From: an uncultured Saprospiraceae bacterium
GTDB lineage: Bacteria > Bacteroidota > Bacteroidia > Chitinophagales > Saprospiraceae
Length of the DNA: 44,130 nucleotides
Assembly (NCBI GenBank): GCA_937924145.1
Contig: CALDTJ010000350.1
Location: 1 to 44,130, forward strand
Reading direction: 5' to 3'
Shown here piece after piece: positions 15,613-24,820 of the stretch. The notes below the pieces were generated by a model. It did not search any database. It saw only the letters and a list, made by a program, of their open reading frames with translations, and had not been told where the DNA came from. A program made the position numbers and the translations under genes. The stretch's first letter is position 1, and every line of letters begins with the position of its first letter.

Positions 15613-17589
15613 TTACGCCTCCACACCCACCAACATACTCATAATCTTAGCATATAAATCGGTTGGTTTAAACGGTTTTCCGAGATAATCATTGATGCCT
15701 ACCGAAATACACCTATCTGCCTCTTGTTTAGAAGCATTTGCCGTCAAGGCGATAATTGGTACGCTACTAAATGTTCGTATTTTTTTAGCGGAATCAATAC
15801 CATTCATTACGGGCATTTGGATATCCATTAAGACTATATCGTAGTTATTTTCTTTCTGCTTTTGAGCACCAATTAATCCATTCTCTGCAATATCTACTTT
15901 TACTAAATCAGACCAAGTTGTTAGGACTTTCTTAGTAGCAATTTGATTTAAGAAGTGATCTTCTACCAATAAAATCTTAATTGGAACATCTGGTGCATCT
16001 CCATGACTGATTTTGGATGTTTGCCCTATTTTTACAGGAATTTCTACTCTGTAAGTTGTGCCATCCTCATCATTGCTATTAATTGTAAAACTACCTTTTA
16101 GGATTTTGGTTAATTTAGAAACCATGGCGATACTCAAGAATTCTTGTTGATTTTCATCATCAAACTCTTCAGAATACACTTCTAATAACCTCTCAGATTC
16201 TTCGTATTTAGTAATTTTTTCTGGGGATAATAGCGTAGCTATATCAGTAACGTGAAAAACAAACGAAGAACCATACTGATCGTCTTTATTAATGATGGCA
16301 TTGATGGTTAATCGTTCTTTTTCTTTGATGTTTCTAATGGCAGTATCCATCAAATTGTAAAGAATTTGCGTGATTTTGATGGAGTCACTAAAAATAGTAC
16401 TTGGTAAGCCTTTTGCGATATTAAAATCTAATTTTAAGTTTGCATTATCCGTTTTAATCTGCACCACCTTATTGACACTCTGCAAGAATTCTTTAATCTT
16501 AAATTCTTCTTCCGCTATTTCAATTTGATCGGTCACCAACATGGAGAAATTCAAGAGATTGTTGACCATCATTGATAAATCATCTACGGAAGTTTTCAAA
16601 CCATCGAGGTATTCTTTCTGCTGTGTATTTAAACGAGACTTTTCTAATAAATAGACTAAGTTCACCACCGATGCTAAAGGCGTTCGGATGTGAAAACTCA
16701 TATTCATTAATGCTTCTTCTTTGACTTTTGAAGCTTTGGTATTAATATTTTTTTCTATGATTAATTGCTCAGAGATTTTTCGCTCCGTGATGTCTTGAAG
16801 GCCACCAACAAGTAACACTTTTTCGGCAATCTCATCATAGAATAATTTAGCACTTAGTGCCACATATTTGATCGTATGATCATCTTGTACAATTCGGTGC
16901 TCAATACTTCCTTGTTGCCCGCTTTTGGCGATTTCATCAAAGAAATCTTCGACTATCTGTTTATCTTCAAAATGGGCAAACCTTAAATAATCCGTAAGGG
17001 TTGGCTTAACACTATTGAGGTGTAAACCAAATATTTTGAAAATTTCCTCCGTCCAATGCATTTCATTATTGACAATATCCATTTCGAAATTACCAAAATG
17101 TGCCAAAGATTGAGCTTGGATATATCTTTTTTCACTCACCGAAAGATTGCGAGCGGTTGTTTCCAATTTTTGTTGAGTACTATGTCGCTGAATCGCATAG
17201 CGGATAGACCTACCTAGTAGTTTTCCATCGAACTGGCCCTTGACCAAAAAGTCTTGTGCGCCTGCTTTAACAGATTGATTTCCAATGATTTCATTGTTCG
17301 TTCCTGTAATAACAATGATTGGAATAAATGGGCCTTGTTCTAAAAAATTCGTCAAGGTTTTAAAACCACTACTATCTGACAAATTAAGATCTAATAAGAC
17401 CACTTCTATTTTTTGCTGGTAAGCAATTTCTACTCCTTGTCTTAAACTCGGCGTACTGGTATAGTCATATCTAATGGAAGAATCATTTAGTAATTTCTTC
17501 ATTAGACTGACGTCTGCTTTATTATCTTCTAAATGTAAGATTGGTATCTTGTTTTTGCCATTCATAAACTTCCGTTTCTCAGAGTGCAA
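15613..17589 (-). CDS. Receiver-PAS-degenerate histidine kinase-receiver protein
   Basis: A 658-residue cytoplasmic signalling protein. Domains: receiver 1 (about 14-135; acidic pair Glu21/Asp22, phospho-Asp67, Thr95, Lys117), PAS with PAC tail (155-270), short coiled linker, HisKA-like dimerisation region (285-350), HATPase-like region (365-520), receiver 2 (537-655; Glu543/Asp544, Asp589, Thr616, Lys638). Both receivers look intact. The kinase core does not: the H-box reads NMSFHIRTPL, so the usual His is Phe299 with a His one place later; the N-box reads LYNLMDTAIRN without its Asn; G1 (D449 IATLLS) lacks the glycines; the G2 position reads QQEFLSIAM. It is probably a pseudokinase scaffold phosphorylated in trans. 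MNGKNK at residue 9 is an alternative start. No partner kinase is adjacent. Confidence 0.88.
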   Translation of the reverse strand: MHSEKRKFMNGKNKIPILHLEDNKADVSLMKKLLNDSSIRYDYTSTPSLRQGVEIAYQQKIEVVLLDLNLSDSSGFKTLTNFLEQGPFIPIIVITGTNNEIIGNQSVKAGAQDFLVKGQFDGKLLGRSIRYAIQRHSTQQKLETTARNLSVSEKRYIQAQSLAHFGNFEMDIVNNEMHWTEEIFKIFGLHLNSVKPTLTDYLRFAHFEDKQIVEDFFDEIAKSGQQGSIEHRIVQDDHTIKYVALSAKLFYDEIAEKVLLVGGLQDITERKISEQLIIEKNINTKASKVKEEALMNMSFHIRTPLASVVNLVYLLEKSRLNTQQKEYLDGLKTSVDDLSMMVNNLLNFSMLVTDQIEIAEEEFKIKEFLQSVNKVVQIKTDNANLKLDFNIAKGLPSTIFSDSIKITQILYNLMDTAIRNIKEKERLTINAIINKDDQYGSSFVFHVTDIATLLSPEKITKYEESERLLEVYSEEFDDENQQEFLSIAMVSKLTKILKGSFTINSNDEDGTTYRVEIPVKIGQTSKISHGDAPDVPIKILLVEDHFLNQIATKKVLTTWSDLVKVDIAENGLIGAQKQKENNYDIVLMDIQMPVMNGIDSAKKIRTFSSVPIIALTANASKQEADRCISVGINDYLGKPFKPTDLYAKIMSMLVGVEA

Positions 17590-18040
17590 TGTGTCTTGGT
17601 TATTAAAATAGAAAATAGCTTTTGCTTTGATCTCTCTCGCAAAGGCTAGATCATTTTTTGTATTTTCAAAATCGGAGAATGGGATGGTGTTACTTTATAA
17701 AAAGGGAGGTTTCCAGTAAAAAATTAGTAACACCCGTTGAGTACAGTTCTCTATTAAACTCGTTGAACGATTCTCAGTAAAATTTTAAAATTAAATCGAA
17801 CTTGGAATTTGTTAGAGTACGATAAACATTTGCTAGTTTTATGCCTTTATAAGTAGCTATCTAATCTTTGAGTAAGACCAATTATCTAATTTTACCCAAT
17901 TTTGTGATCAATTCAGATTAGTTTTGTGGAAAATACTCACAAATAGCACTTATTTTTCATTATATTTCAAATATGATGCCCAAATAGTTGATGTAAGAAA
18001 TTGTGACAGGAAATTTGGGCCTAAACTACAAATTTATCTT
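17590..18040. other. Divergent intergenic region, 451 bases
   Basis: Lies between the starts of the two-receiver protein (-) and the polyprenyl synthase (+). No convincing gene or RNA is seen. It contains a TAGTTTTG box (17919-17926) for the rightward gene. An in-frame upstream ATG at 17924 would overlap that box and adds 39 residues unlike the family, so the stretch is treated as non-coding. Confidence 0.6.
17919..17926 (+). promoter_or_regulatory. Candidate -7 box (TAGTTTTG) for polyprenyl synthase
   Basis: TAGTTTTG matches TAnnTTTG; a TTTG at 17901-17904 sits 14 bases upstream, slightly closer than the usual spacing. The predicted leader to the ATG at 18041 is about 110 bases. Confidence 0.35.
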
Positions 18041-19018
18041 ATGTATTCAGTTGCGGATTTGAAAACAGTTTACTTGGATTATATGCGAGCGAATCCATTT
18101 ACCAAAGAACCTAAAGGGCTTTTTGAACCCGTTGATTATATTATGCAACTAGGGGGCAAAAGACTACGCCCCATATTGGTTTTAATGGCTTACAATCTAT
18201 TTGAAGAAGAGGTAAGTCCTGCTTTACCTATTGCTCAGGCTATAGAAATTTTTCACAATTTTTCTTTGGTGCATGATGACATTATGGACGAAGCCCCTCT
18301 CCGAAGAGGACAACCAACGGTGCATCACAAGTATGACAATAATACGGGCATCTTATCAGGAGATGTAATGTTGATCTATGCTTATCAGTATTTGTTGAAA
18401 ATAAAGGAAAAGGACCTGTTGCCTGATATTATTCAAGAGTTTACAGATGTGGCAGAGGCGGTTTGTGTTGGTCAACAATACGATATGAATTTTGAAACCG
18501 ACGAAATGGTCACGATTCCTGCCTACTTAAGTATGATTGAGCATAAAACTGCCTTGTTACTCGTAGGTGCTTTAAAAATGGGGGCTATTTTGGCGAAAAC
18601 TAGCCCAGAAAATATTCACCATTTAGGAGAATTTGGACGTAATGTCGGGATTGCTTTTCAATTGCAAGATGATATTTTAGATACTTTTGGAGATCCCGAA
18701 AAATTTGGTAAACGAGTTGGTGGTGATATTGTCCAAAATAAGAAAACCTTCTTAGTCCTGAAAACACAAGAAGTAGCGGATGATATTGATAAAAAGCGAT
18801 TGAAAGATTTGATGGCTAGTTATCCTGCTGATGAAGAACAAAAAATTTCAGAGGTTAGGACATTATTTCAAAAAAATAACATTCAAAAATTAGCAGATAG
18901 CGTGAAAGAAACTTACCAAAATAAAGCAATGTGGCACTTGGATAAAGTGGCGGTTGATCCTCAAAGAAAAAATGAGTTAAAGACCTTAGCAGCAGTTTTG
19001 TTGAAGAGAAATACTTAA
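18041..19018 (+). CDS. Trans-isoprenyl diphosphate synthase (polyprenyl synthetase family)
   Basis: Condenses isopentenyl diphosphate with an allylic diphosphate to make farnesyl, geranylgeranyl or longer chains. The 325 residues carry GGKRLRP (38-44), the first Asp-rich motif DDIMD (79-83) followed by RRG, the GQQYDM segment, Lys169-Thr, and the second Asp-rich motif DDILD (210-214). Chain length cannot be fixed by eye; Phe74 lies five residues before the first Asp motif, where an aromatic residue favours short products in known enzymes. The ATG at 18041 is chosen because it gives a family-like N-terminus (MYSVADLKTVYLDYM) and lies downstream of a promoter box. Confidence 0.93.
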   Translation: MYSVADLKTVYLDYMRANPFTKEPKGLFEPVDYIMQLGGKRLRPILVLMAYNLFEEEVSPALPIAQAIEIFHNFSLVHDDIMDEAPLRRGQPTVHHKYDNNTGILSGDVMLIYAYQYLLKIKEKDLLPDIIQEFTDVAEAVCVGQQYDMNFETDEMVTIPAYLSMIEHKTALLLVGALKMGAILAKTSPENIHHLGEFGRNVGIAFQLQDDILDTFGDPEKFGKRVGGDIVQNKKTFLVLKTQEVADDIDKKRLKDLMASYPADEEQKISEVRTLFQKNNIQKLADSVKETYQNKAMWHLDKVAVDPQRKNELKTLAAVLLKRNT

Positions 19019-19671
19019 TGATTTAACAAAAAAAAGGAGCAACCACTAAAGCGGTTACCCCTCACACTATGAAACACTATATTTTTAAAAAGTATTTTTT
19101 ATTATTTTTTGTCTTGCAATTATAGGACAATTTTCTTTTTTTTCAAAGAAAATGGTGTCATAAAATGACTTATGTGTTTAATTTTGAACATTTTATCCCC
19201 TTTAAGTTTTGTTTAGACCTTTTTCAAAAAAAAAATCTTTAATTTAACGAATTTCATAATTCAGATATTTTATTCAAGTATTAATAAACCTATTAAATGG
19301 GAATATTTTTTATTTAAATAAATTTTTATACGTAAGTGATTAGTATATTTTTTGTTATAAAGATATAAAATACAGATATTTTAAATTTTGTTTTTGTTTA
19401 ACCTTTTTTTCTTTTCAACATTAGCTCCGATACGCATTATTTTTGCGCTTTATTTTGCCGATTTCAACAAAAGATACAATTTATTTTTTTTACCTATTTT
19501 TTTTTAAAAATAACCCTTGAAACACCTGTTTTTTGTTGCCGAAAATAGGGCTCAATTCTCATAAATATTGTAAATTTGCCTAGTTTTTGAAAATTACACT
19601 TTGTACGATTGAAAAACGCATATTATAGTAGATTTTAACTACATTTTTCTTTCCACATTTAAAGCCTTTCA
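19019..19671. other. AT-rich intergenic region upstream of gyrA, 653 bases
   Basis: An unusually long, very AT-rich gap full of T and A tracts. Its left end has an imperfect hairpin (GGAGCAACC/GGTTACCCC, about 19035-19061) followed directly by a tiny open frame at 19069-19125 encoding MKHYIFKKYFLLFFVLQL, which looks like a signal peptide without a mature protein. A promoter-like TAAATTTG lies at 19571-19578. The rest shows no gene, RNA or strong repeat that I can support. Confidence 0.6.
19571..19578 (+). promoter_or_regulatory. Candidate -7 box (TAAATTTG) for gyrA
   Basis: TAAATTTG followed by CC matches TAnnTTTG; the gyrA ATG is 94 bases downstream. A second match, TATTTTTG at 19438-19445, lies further upstream. 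Neither has a clear -33 partner. Confidence 0.4.
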
Positions 19672-22275
19672 ATGTCTAATAGTAGTCAGCGAATTATTCC
19701 AATTAAGATTGATGACCACATGAAATCTGCTTACATAGATTATTCTATGTCAGTGATTGTGTCTAGAGCTTTACCCGATGTACGAGATGGTTTAAAGCCT
19801 GTACACCGTAGAGTACTCTTCGGTATGTCAGAATTAGGATTAGTTTATAACAAAGCCCACAAAAAGTCTGCAAGAATTGTAGGAGAGGTTTTGGGTAAAT
19901 ACCACCCACACGGTGATACTTCTGTATATGACTCGATGGTGCGGATGGCACAAGACTGGTCTTTGCGCTACCCATTAGTAGATGGACAAGGAAACTTCGG
20001 ATCTATGGATGGAGATAGCCCTGCGGCTATGAGGTATACAGAGGCGCGTTTGAGAAAGATTAGTAACGAGATTTTGGCGGATTTAGGAAAAGATACTGTT
20101 GACTTTTCTTTAAATTTTGATGATACGTTAAAAGAGCCAACGGTCTTACCTACGAAAGTACCTAATCTGTTAGTGAATGGTGCATCTGGTATTGCTGTAG
20201 GTATGGCGACTAACATGATGCCACACAACCTAACGGAAGTGATTGACGGCGTGGTAGCAACTATTGATAATCCTGAGATTGATCTAGAAGGATTGATGGA
20301 ACACATCAAAGCTCCTGATTTTCCTACGGGTGGTATTATCTATGGAATGTCTGGTGTGAAAGAGGCTTTTGCGACGGGTAGAGGTAGAGTGGTACTGAGA
20401 GCTAAAGCTGAAATTCAAACAGATAATGCTGGTAGAGAAAAGATTGTGGTTAACGAAATTCCATACCAAGTCAACAAAGCAAACTTAATTGTTAAGATTG
20501 CGGAATTGGTCAATACCGAGAAAATAACAGGAATTAGTGGAGTAAGGGATGAATCAGATAGAAACGGTTTAAGAATTGTCGTGGATGTTAAGCGAGACGC
20601 AATGGCGAATGTCATTTTGAGTCAGCTTTTCAAGTATACTCCACTTCAGAGTTCTTACGGTGTGAATAATGTTTGTTTAGTAAACGGACGACCAAGAATA
20701 CTTAACCTAAAGCAACAAATAGAAGAGTTTATTAAGTTTCGTATTGAGGTCATTGTCAGAAGAACACAATACGAACTTAGGAAAGCGGAAGAAAGAGCAC
20801 ATATCTTAGAAGGTTTATTGATTGCTTTGGATAATCTAGATGCGGTTATTGCATTGATTAGAGCATCAAGGACCGTAGAAGATGCGCGGAATGGCTTGAT
20901 GGAGAAATTCGGTCTGTCCGAGATTCAAGCTAGAGCTATTCTAGAAATGCGACTTCAGAAGTTGACAGGTCTAGAAATTGATAAGGTGCAAGCGGAATAC
21001 GATGAGTTAATGAAGACGATCAATCACTTAAAAGCTATTTTAGCAAGTGATGAGATGCAAAAAGACATTGCTAAAGAGGAATTGACAGAAGTGCGAGAAA
21101 CTTTTGGTGATGAGCGTCGATCAGAAATCAGCTACTCTGACGGAGAGATTAGTATTGAGGATTTGATTAAGAATGAAGAGGTAGTGATTACTATTTCTAA
21201 TTTGGGCTATATCAAGCGAACACCCGTTACTGAGTATCGTAAGCAGGCAAGAGGCGGTAGAGGTTCGAAAGGGGTGAAAACGAGAGATACCGATTTTGTA
21301 GAACACTTATTTTCTGCCAAGACTCACAATTATCTATTACTTTTCTCTGAAAAAGGACGTTGTCATTGGTTGAGAGTTTATGAAATTCCTGAAGCAGGTA
21401 AAGGTTCTGCTGGTAGAGTACTACAAAATATTGTGGCATTACCAAAAGATGATAAGGTGAAAGCCTATATCAAAATTGAGGACCTGAAAGACGAAGAATA
21501 CATCAAAAATAATTATATCATCTTCTGTACTAAGAAAGGGGTGATTAAGAAGACTTCTGTAGAGGCGTTCTCTCGTCCAAGAGCAAATGGTATTAATGCC
21601 ATTACTATTCGAGAGGAAGATACGCTATTAGAAGCAAAGTTAACCAACGGGCAGAATGAAATTCTAATGGGTGTCCGAAGTGGTCGTGCTATTCGATTCC
21701 CTGAGGCTAAGGTTCGACCAATGGGTAGAAGTGCTGCAGGTGTAAGAGGTATTGCGCTAAATGGTGATGACGATGAAGTGGTAGGAATGATTAGTGTCGA
21801 TCCTTCTGATGATACTCGAACAGTTTTAGTCGTTTCGGAAAAAGGCTATGGTAAGCGATCTCAACTGGACGAATACCGAATGACCAATAGAGGTGGAAAA
21901 GGAGTTAAAACACTTCAAGTTACGCCGAAAACAGGTTATCTAGCGACTATTAAATCGGTCGATGATTCAGAAGATTTGATGATTACCAACAAATCAGGTA
22001 TTACCATTCGAATTTCTGTTACAGATATGAGAGTTATGGGTAGAGCGACGCAAGGTGTAAAAGTGATTAGAATTGATGATGGGGATGCAATTGCTGATAT
22101 TGCTGTACTTTCTGATTCAGAAGAAGAAAAGGAGATCTTGTTGGATGAAGATGGTAATCCAATTGAAGCACCAACTGCAGAAGGAGAAGAGGGAACAACT
22201 AGCGAGGATGGAGCTGAAAATGGCGAAAAGAATGAGCCAACGGAAGATGCCGATACTGACTCAACAGAAGAGTAG
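19672..22275 (+). CDS. gyrA: DNA gyrase subunit A
   Basis: GyrA is the DNA-cleaving subunit of gyrase, which introduces negative supercoils with GyrB. The 867 residues contain the winged-helix/tower/coiled-coil core with catalytic Tyr122 (AAMRYTEAR), the quinolone-contact region [10 protein letters not shown] with Thr83 and Asp87 (E. coli numbering coincides; Thr83 is a Ser in E. coli), and the C-terminal beta-pinwheel with the GyrA-box QARGGRG (525-531) that separates gyrase from topoisomerase IV. A strongly acidic tail of about 45 residues ([12 protein letters not shown] onward) closes the protein, as in other gyrases where the tail tunes supercoiling. Followed by a strong terminator; upstream is a long AT-rich gap. 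Confidence 0.97.
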   Translation: MSNSSQRIIPIKIDDHMKSAYIDYSMSVIVSRALPDVRDGLKPVHRRVLFGMSELGLVYNKAHKKSARIVGEVLGKYHPHGDTSVYDSMVRMAQDWSLRYPLVDGQGNFGSMDGDSPAAMRYTEARLRKISNEILADLGKDTVDFSLNFDDTLKEPTVLPTKVPNLLVNGASGIAVGMATNMMPHNLTEVIDGVVATIDNPEIDLEGLMEHIKAPDFPTGGIIYGMSGVKEAFATGRGRVVLRAKAEIQTDNAGREKIVVNEIPYQVNKANLIVKIAELVNTEKITGISGVRDESDRNGLRIVVDVKRDAMANVILSQLFKYTPLQSSYGVNNVCLVNGRPRILNLKQQIEEFIKFRIEVIVRRTQYELRKAEERAHILEGLLIALDNLDAVIALIRASRTVEDARNGLMEKFGLSEIQARAILEMRLQKLTGLEIDKVQAEYDELMKTINHLKAILASDEMQKDIAKEELTEVRETFGDERRSEISYSDGEISIEDLIKNEEVVITISNLGYIKRTPVTEYRKQARGGRGSKGVKTRDTDFVEHLFSAKTHNYLLLFSEKGRCHWLRVYEIPEAGKGSAGRVLQNIVALPKDDKVKAYIKIEDLKDEEYIKNNYIIFCTKKGVIKKTSVEAFSRPRANGINAITIREEDTLLEAKLTNGQNEILMGVRSGRAIRFPEAKVRPMGRSAAGVRGIALNGDDDEVVGMISVDPSDDTRTVLVVSEKGYGKRSQLDEYRMTNRGGKGVKTLQVTPKTGYLATIKSVDDSEDLMITNKSGITIRISVTDMRVMGRATQGVKVIRIDDGDAIADIAVLSDSEEEKEILLDEDGNPIEAPTAEGEEGTTSEDGAENGEKNEPTEDADTDSTEE

Positions 22276-22303
22276 ATTTAATTCTATTTTAAAATAAAAT
22301 GTT

Positions 22304-22340
22304 AAAGTGAATAGTGCGAAAGTGCTATTCACTTTTTTTT
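22304..22340 (+). terminator. Rho-independent terminator of gyrA
   Basis: Perfect 11-bp stem AAAGTGAATAG / CTATTCACTTT with a 10-base loop, followed by a run of T. It starts 29 bases after the gyrA stop. The remaining stretch up to 22616 contains only the promoter box of the next gene. Confidence 0.92.
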
Positions 22341-22527
22341 GACTGTGATTTTAAAGTCATTTTTTTGTAGAAGGAAATCCCTACTTTTTTATCTAGGTAG
22401 AACTAAAAAGTGATATTCTTAACCAATTTTAACAAATCAAAACTCGTCTTTAACGTCTTTACAACACCAAAACGCAATTTCCCAACGTCTTAATAGCAAA
22501 CCTTTATAAAAAAAACTACGAAAGTTG

Positions 22528-22535
22528 TAGTTTTG
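22528..22535 (+). promoter_or_regulatory. Candidate -7 box (TAGTTTTG) for the TPR gene
   Basis: TAGTTTTG followed by TACC fits TAnnTTTG, 82 bases before the ATG at 22617. The box is the right arm of a small hairpin (AAAACTAC...GTAGTTTT, about 22512-22534). A CCTG/CAGG pair (22538-22555) lies in the presumed leader. Confidence 0.4.
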
Positions 22536-22616
22536 TACCTGCAAGTGAAAACAGGTTAAATTTTATAAACTTTTTAAAATCTTTTGATTAAAACTTTCAA
22601 ACTAAAAATTAATAAA

Positions 22617-23933
22617 ATGAAGAAATTAGTGCTCGGATTATTGTCATTATTCTTGATCGCTGGAACTTTAACTGCACAAGAGGGCAAAAAGGCTTTAAAG
22701 AAAGCAACTAACGCATACCGAACCTACAACACTTCTCCAGCAGACAATGGAGATAAATTACAAGAAGCTATTGCATCAATTGAGACTGCTACAAACGCAG
22801 AAGATACTAAGGGATCCGCAAGAGCTTGGATCGTAAAAGGAGATATTTATAATAGTATTTGTTCTAATTTTCAGACAATGAGTGCTATTAACCCAGAATA
22901 TAAGAAAGAAGTAGATAATGCTGCTGTGTTAGCTTTTGAATCTTATATGAAGGCGGTTCCAATGGCTGAAAAAAGAGATGTGAAAGCTGTTCAGAAAGGA
23001 ATTGGTGAAGTCCAAGGATTTTTGGTTGGCGAAGGTGCATCTTATTACGAAAAGCAAGAATATGCTGATGCTTATACAGCTTTTCAATATTCTTTAGATG
23101 CTCACAACTACTTAATTGAAAATGGTAAGAAGTCTATCTTCGCAGATGATGCAGCTCACCAAGATCAAATGTACTACACTGGGTTAGCAGCGTTGAATGC
23201 TAAGAACTTAGAGGCTGCAAAGCCAATGTTTATGGCATTGAAAGATGCAGGATATGATAAGCCAGCAGTTTACGAAGCTTTATACAAGCTAGAAGTAGAA
23301 AATGATAGAGATGCTGGTTTAGCAATCTTAGAAGCAGGTAGAGCTAAATTCCCTGATGATGTTTCTTTATTATTCAATGAAATCAACCACTATTTAGCGG
23401 ATGGTAAATTGAATGCTCTAGTTGGTAAATTAAAAACTGCTATTGAAAAAGAACCAGACAATATTTCTTTATACACGACTTTAGGAAGTATCTACGATAA
23501 CTTGTACCAAAAGGCGTTAGAAGAGAAGAACACAGATGCTGCTAAAGAAAACTTTGATGCTGCTTTCAAAGCGTATAATAGTGCTTTAGAAAAAGATCCT
23601 AAGTTCTTTGATGCAATCTACAGTATCGGTGCATTGTACTACAACCGTGCAGCTGCTACCACTAAAGACATGAATGCTTTAGCTGATGATTACACTAAGG
23701 CTGGATTGAAGAAGTACGATGAGTTGAGAAAATTAGTTTTAGTTCAATTTGATGAAGCATTGCCTTACTTCAAGCAAGCGGAGACTTTAAATGCGAATGA
23801 TAGAAATACTTTAATTGCCTTAAAGGAAATCTTTGCTAGAAAAGATGATTTAGCTACTTCTACTGAATTCAAGAACAGATTAGAAACTGTTGAAGGTGGT
23901 GGAACAAATGAATCTTCTTACTTCAATAAGTAA
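22617..23933 (+). CDS. Secreted TPR-repeat protein
   Basis: A 438-residue exported protein. The ATG at 22617 gives a clean signal peptide (MKKLVLGLLSLFLIAGTLTAQ), whereas the upstream in-frame ATG at 22584 would add 11 residues. The mature part is helical, with tetratricopeptide-like units: for example around SYYEKQEYADAYTAFQYSLDA, LYTTLGSIYDNLYQKAL, and AFKAYNSALEKDPKFFDAIYSI with YFKQAETLNANDRNTLIAL near the end. Likely periplasmic scaffold or interaction protein; partners unknown. Bacteroidota commonly have such proteins in high copy. It has its own promoter box and terminator. Confidence 0.9.
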   Translation: MKKLVLGLLSLFLIAGTLTAQEGKKALKKATNAYRTYNTSPADNGDKLQEAIASIETATNAEDTKGSARAWIVKGDIYNSICSNFQTMSAINPEYKKEVDNAAVLAFESYMKAVPMAEKRDVKAVQKGIGEVQGFLVGEGASYYEKQEYADAYTAFQYSLDAHNYLIENGKKSIFADDAAHQDQMYYTGLAALNAKNLEAAKPMFMALKDAGYDKPAVYEALYKLEVENDRDAGLAILEAGRAKFPDDVSLLFNEINHYLADGKLNALVGKLKTAIEKEPDNISLYTTLGSIYDNLYQKALEEKNTDAAKENFDAAFKAYNSALEKDPKFFDAIYSIGALYYNRAAATTKDMNALADDYTKAGLKKYDELRKLVLVQFDEALPYFKQAETLNANDRNTLIALKEIFARKDDLATSTEFKNRLETVEGGGTNESSYFNK

Positions 23934-23952
23934 TTTATCAGAAAGCGAGAGA

Positions 23953-23982
23953 GTGAGATGGTGAGAAAGTGAGATAGAGCTC
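23953..23982. repeat. GTGAGA-type short tandem repeat
   Basis: Three spaced copies of GTGAGA (around 23953, 23961 and 23969) with a GAGCTC palindrome at the end. The unit GTGAGAAAGTGAGA is the complement-like relative of the TCTCACTTCTCAC units at 15.55-15.60 kb. Confidence 0.5.
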
Positions 23983-23985
23983 GTC

Positions 23986-24028
23986 AAAAAAGGGTTGAAT
24001 CTAAGTAGAAGATTCAACCCTTTTTTTT
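23986..24028 (+). terminator. Rho-independent terminator of the TPR gene
   Basis: Perfect stem GGGTTGAATCT / AGATTCAACCC, extended by A6/T6, with a seven-base loop and eight T after the stem. Lies 53 bases past the stop codon. Confidence 0.93.
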
Positions 24029-24099
24029 GCTTTTTTTAGATTTTCGCAAGCGATTCTTTGAAAGTATTTCTTGCTTTTGAGGAGAAGAGTTTTCTACCA

Positions 24100-24600
24100 T
24101 TATCTTTTAGCATATTTGGGTGAATGATTTATTAATTTATCAAAAGTAATTTCATCAATAAATGCTAAATCAAAGCTTTGGTCTCTTCTATTTATACTAG
24201 TAGTATATACAATTTTTAACTTCTTTTTTATTCTACTCCAAGTTAGTCTAGCATTTATTTGATCTATAAATTCAAAGTTTATCCAATCTGTTTTTGATTC
24301 TACTATTTCTATTTCATTGAGCTTACCATTAATTTTGAAGTTAAATTCCCAGTAACCATCATCAATATTCCCTCTAATATCCGAGATTAGAACTTCTGGT
24401 TTAATCATTTCCCCAATTTCTTTCATTAAATTTATGTAAGGAGTTATTCCATAGAACCCTTCAGCATCATGGCTTATATATTTTTCTAAATTTGTAAGAC
24501 TTTGGAATTCTTTCAAATACTGAATATTCTGACTCACAAAGTCATCTTCTTTTTGAGATGTATTTTTCCACTCCTGAATTTGTTTCCTAATTTCTACCAT
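24100..24600 (-). CDS. Hypothetical protein
   Basis: A 166-residue soluble protein without signal peptide, rich in Ile, Lys and acidic residues. The N-terminal third is helical (EIRKQIQEWKNTSQKEDDF), the rest alternates strands (GYWEFNFKING, EIEIVESKTDWINFEF, LKIVYTTSINRRDQSFDLAFID). The overall look, small, acidic and orphan, recalls immunity-type or accessory proteins, but no toxin gene is next to it, so this is only a resemblance. It stands alone between a terminator on the other strand and the HemJ-like gene. More AT-rich than neighbouring housekeeping genes by eye, which would suit an acquired gene. Confidence 0.6.
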   Translation of the reverse strand: MVEIRKQIQEWKNTSQKEDDFVSQNIQYLKEFQSLTNLEKYISHDAEGFYGITPYINLMKEIGEMIKPEVLISDIRGNIDDGYWEFNFKINGKLNEIEIVESKTDWINFEFIDQINARLTWSRIKKKLKIVYTTSINRRDQSFDLAFIDEITFDKLINHSPKYAKR

Positions 24601-24779
24601 TGAGAATTATTTTTGACTCTGAGAATTTAGCTAATTGACATTAAAAGATGCAGTAAATAAAATACTGATCAAGCGTTACTTCTGTGAAAAAATAGGGTGT
24701 CAATTAAGTGTGTATGAACCTGCATACCTTATCAATTATGGCACTAGAAAAGTATAGGGTATTGTTTTTTTGGGCGTAA

Positions 24780-24810
24780 AGAAGGAGGTGCTTACAAAGC
24801 CCCGCCTTCT
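24780..24810. repeat. Short fold-back after hemJ, related to the 7.8-kb repeat
   Basis: AGAAGGAGGTGCT and AGCCCCGCCTTCT pair at 11 of 13 positions with a small loop. The left arm is a variant of the AGAAGGCGGTGCTTT core at 7801-7815. It lies 10 bases past the stop of the minus-strand hemJ-like gene. Confidence 0.6.
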
Positions 24811-24820
24811 ATATCACTTT

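Noticed and set aside
17924-18040. Longer N-terminus for the polyprenyl synthase
   Set aside because: The extra 39 residues do not look like the family and the earlier ATG lies inside a promoter-like TAGTTTTG box.
24100-24600. Toxin-antitoxin or polymorphic-toxin immunity gene
   Set aside because: Only general resemblance; no toxin or repeat cassette is adjacent, so it is left as hypothetical.
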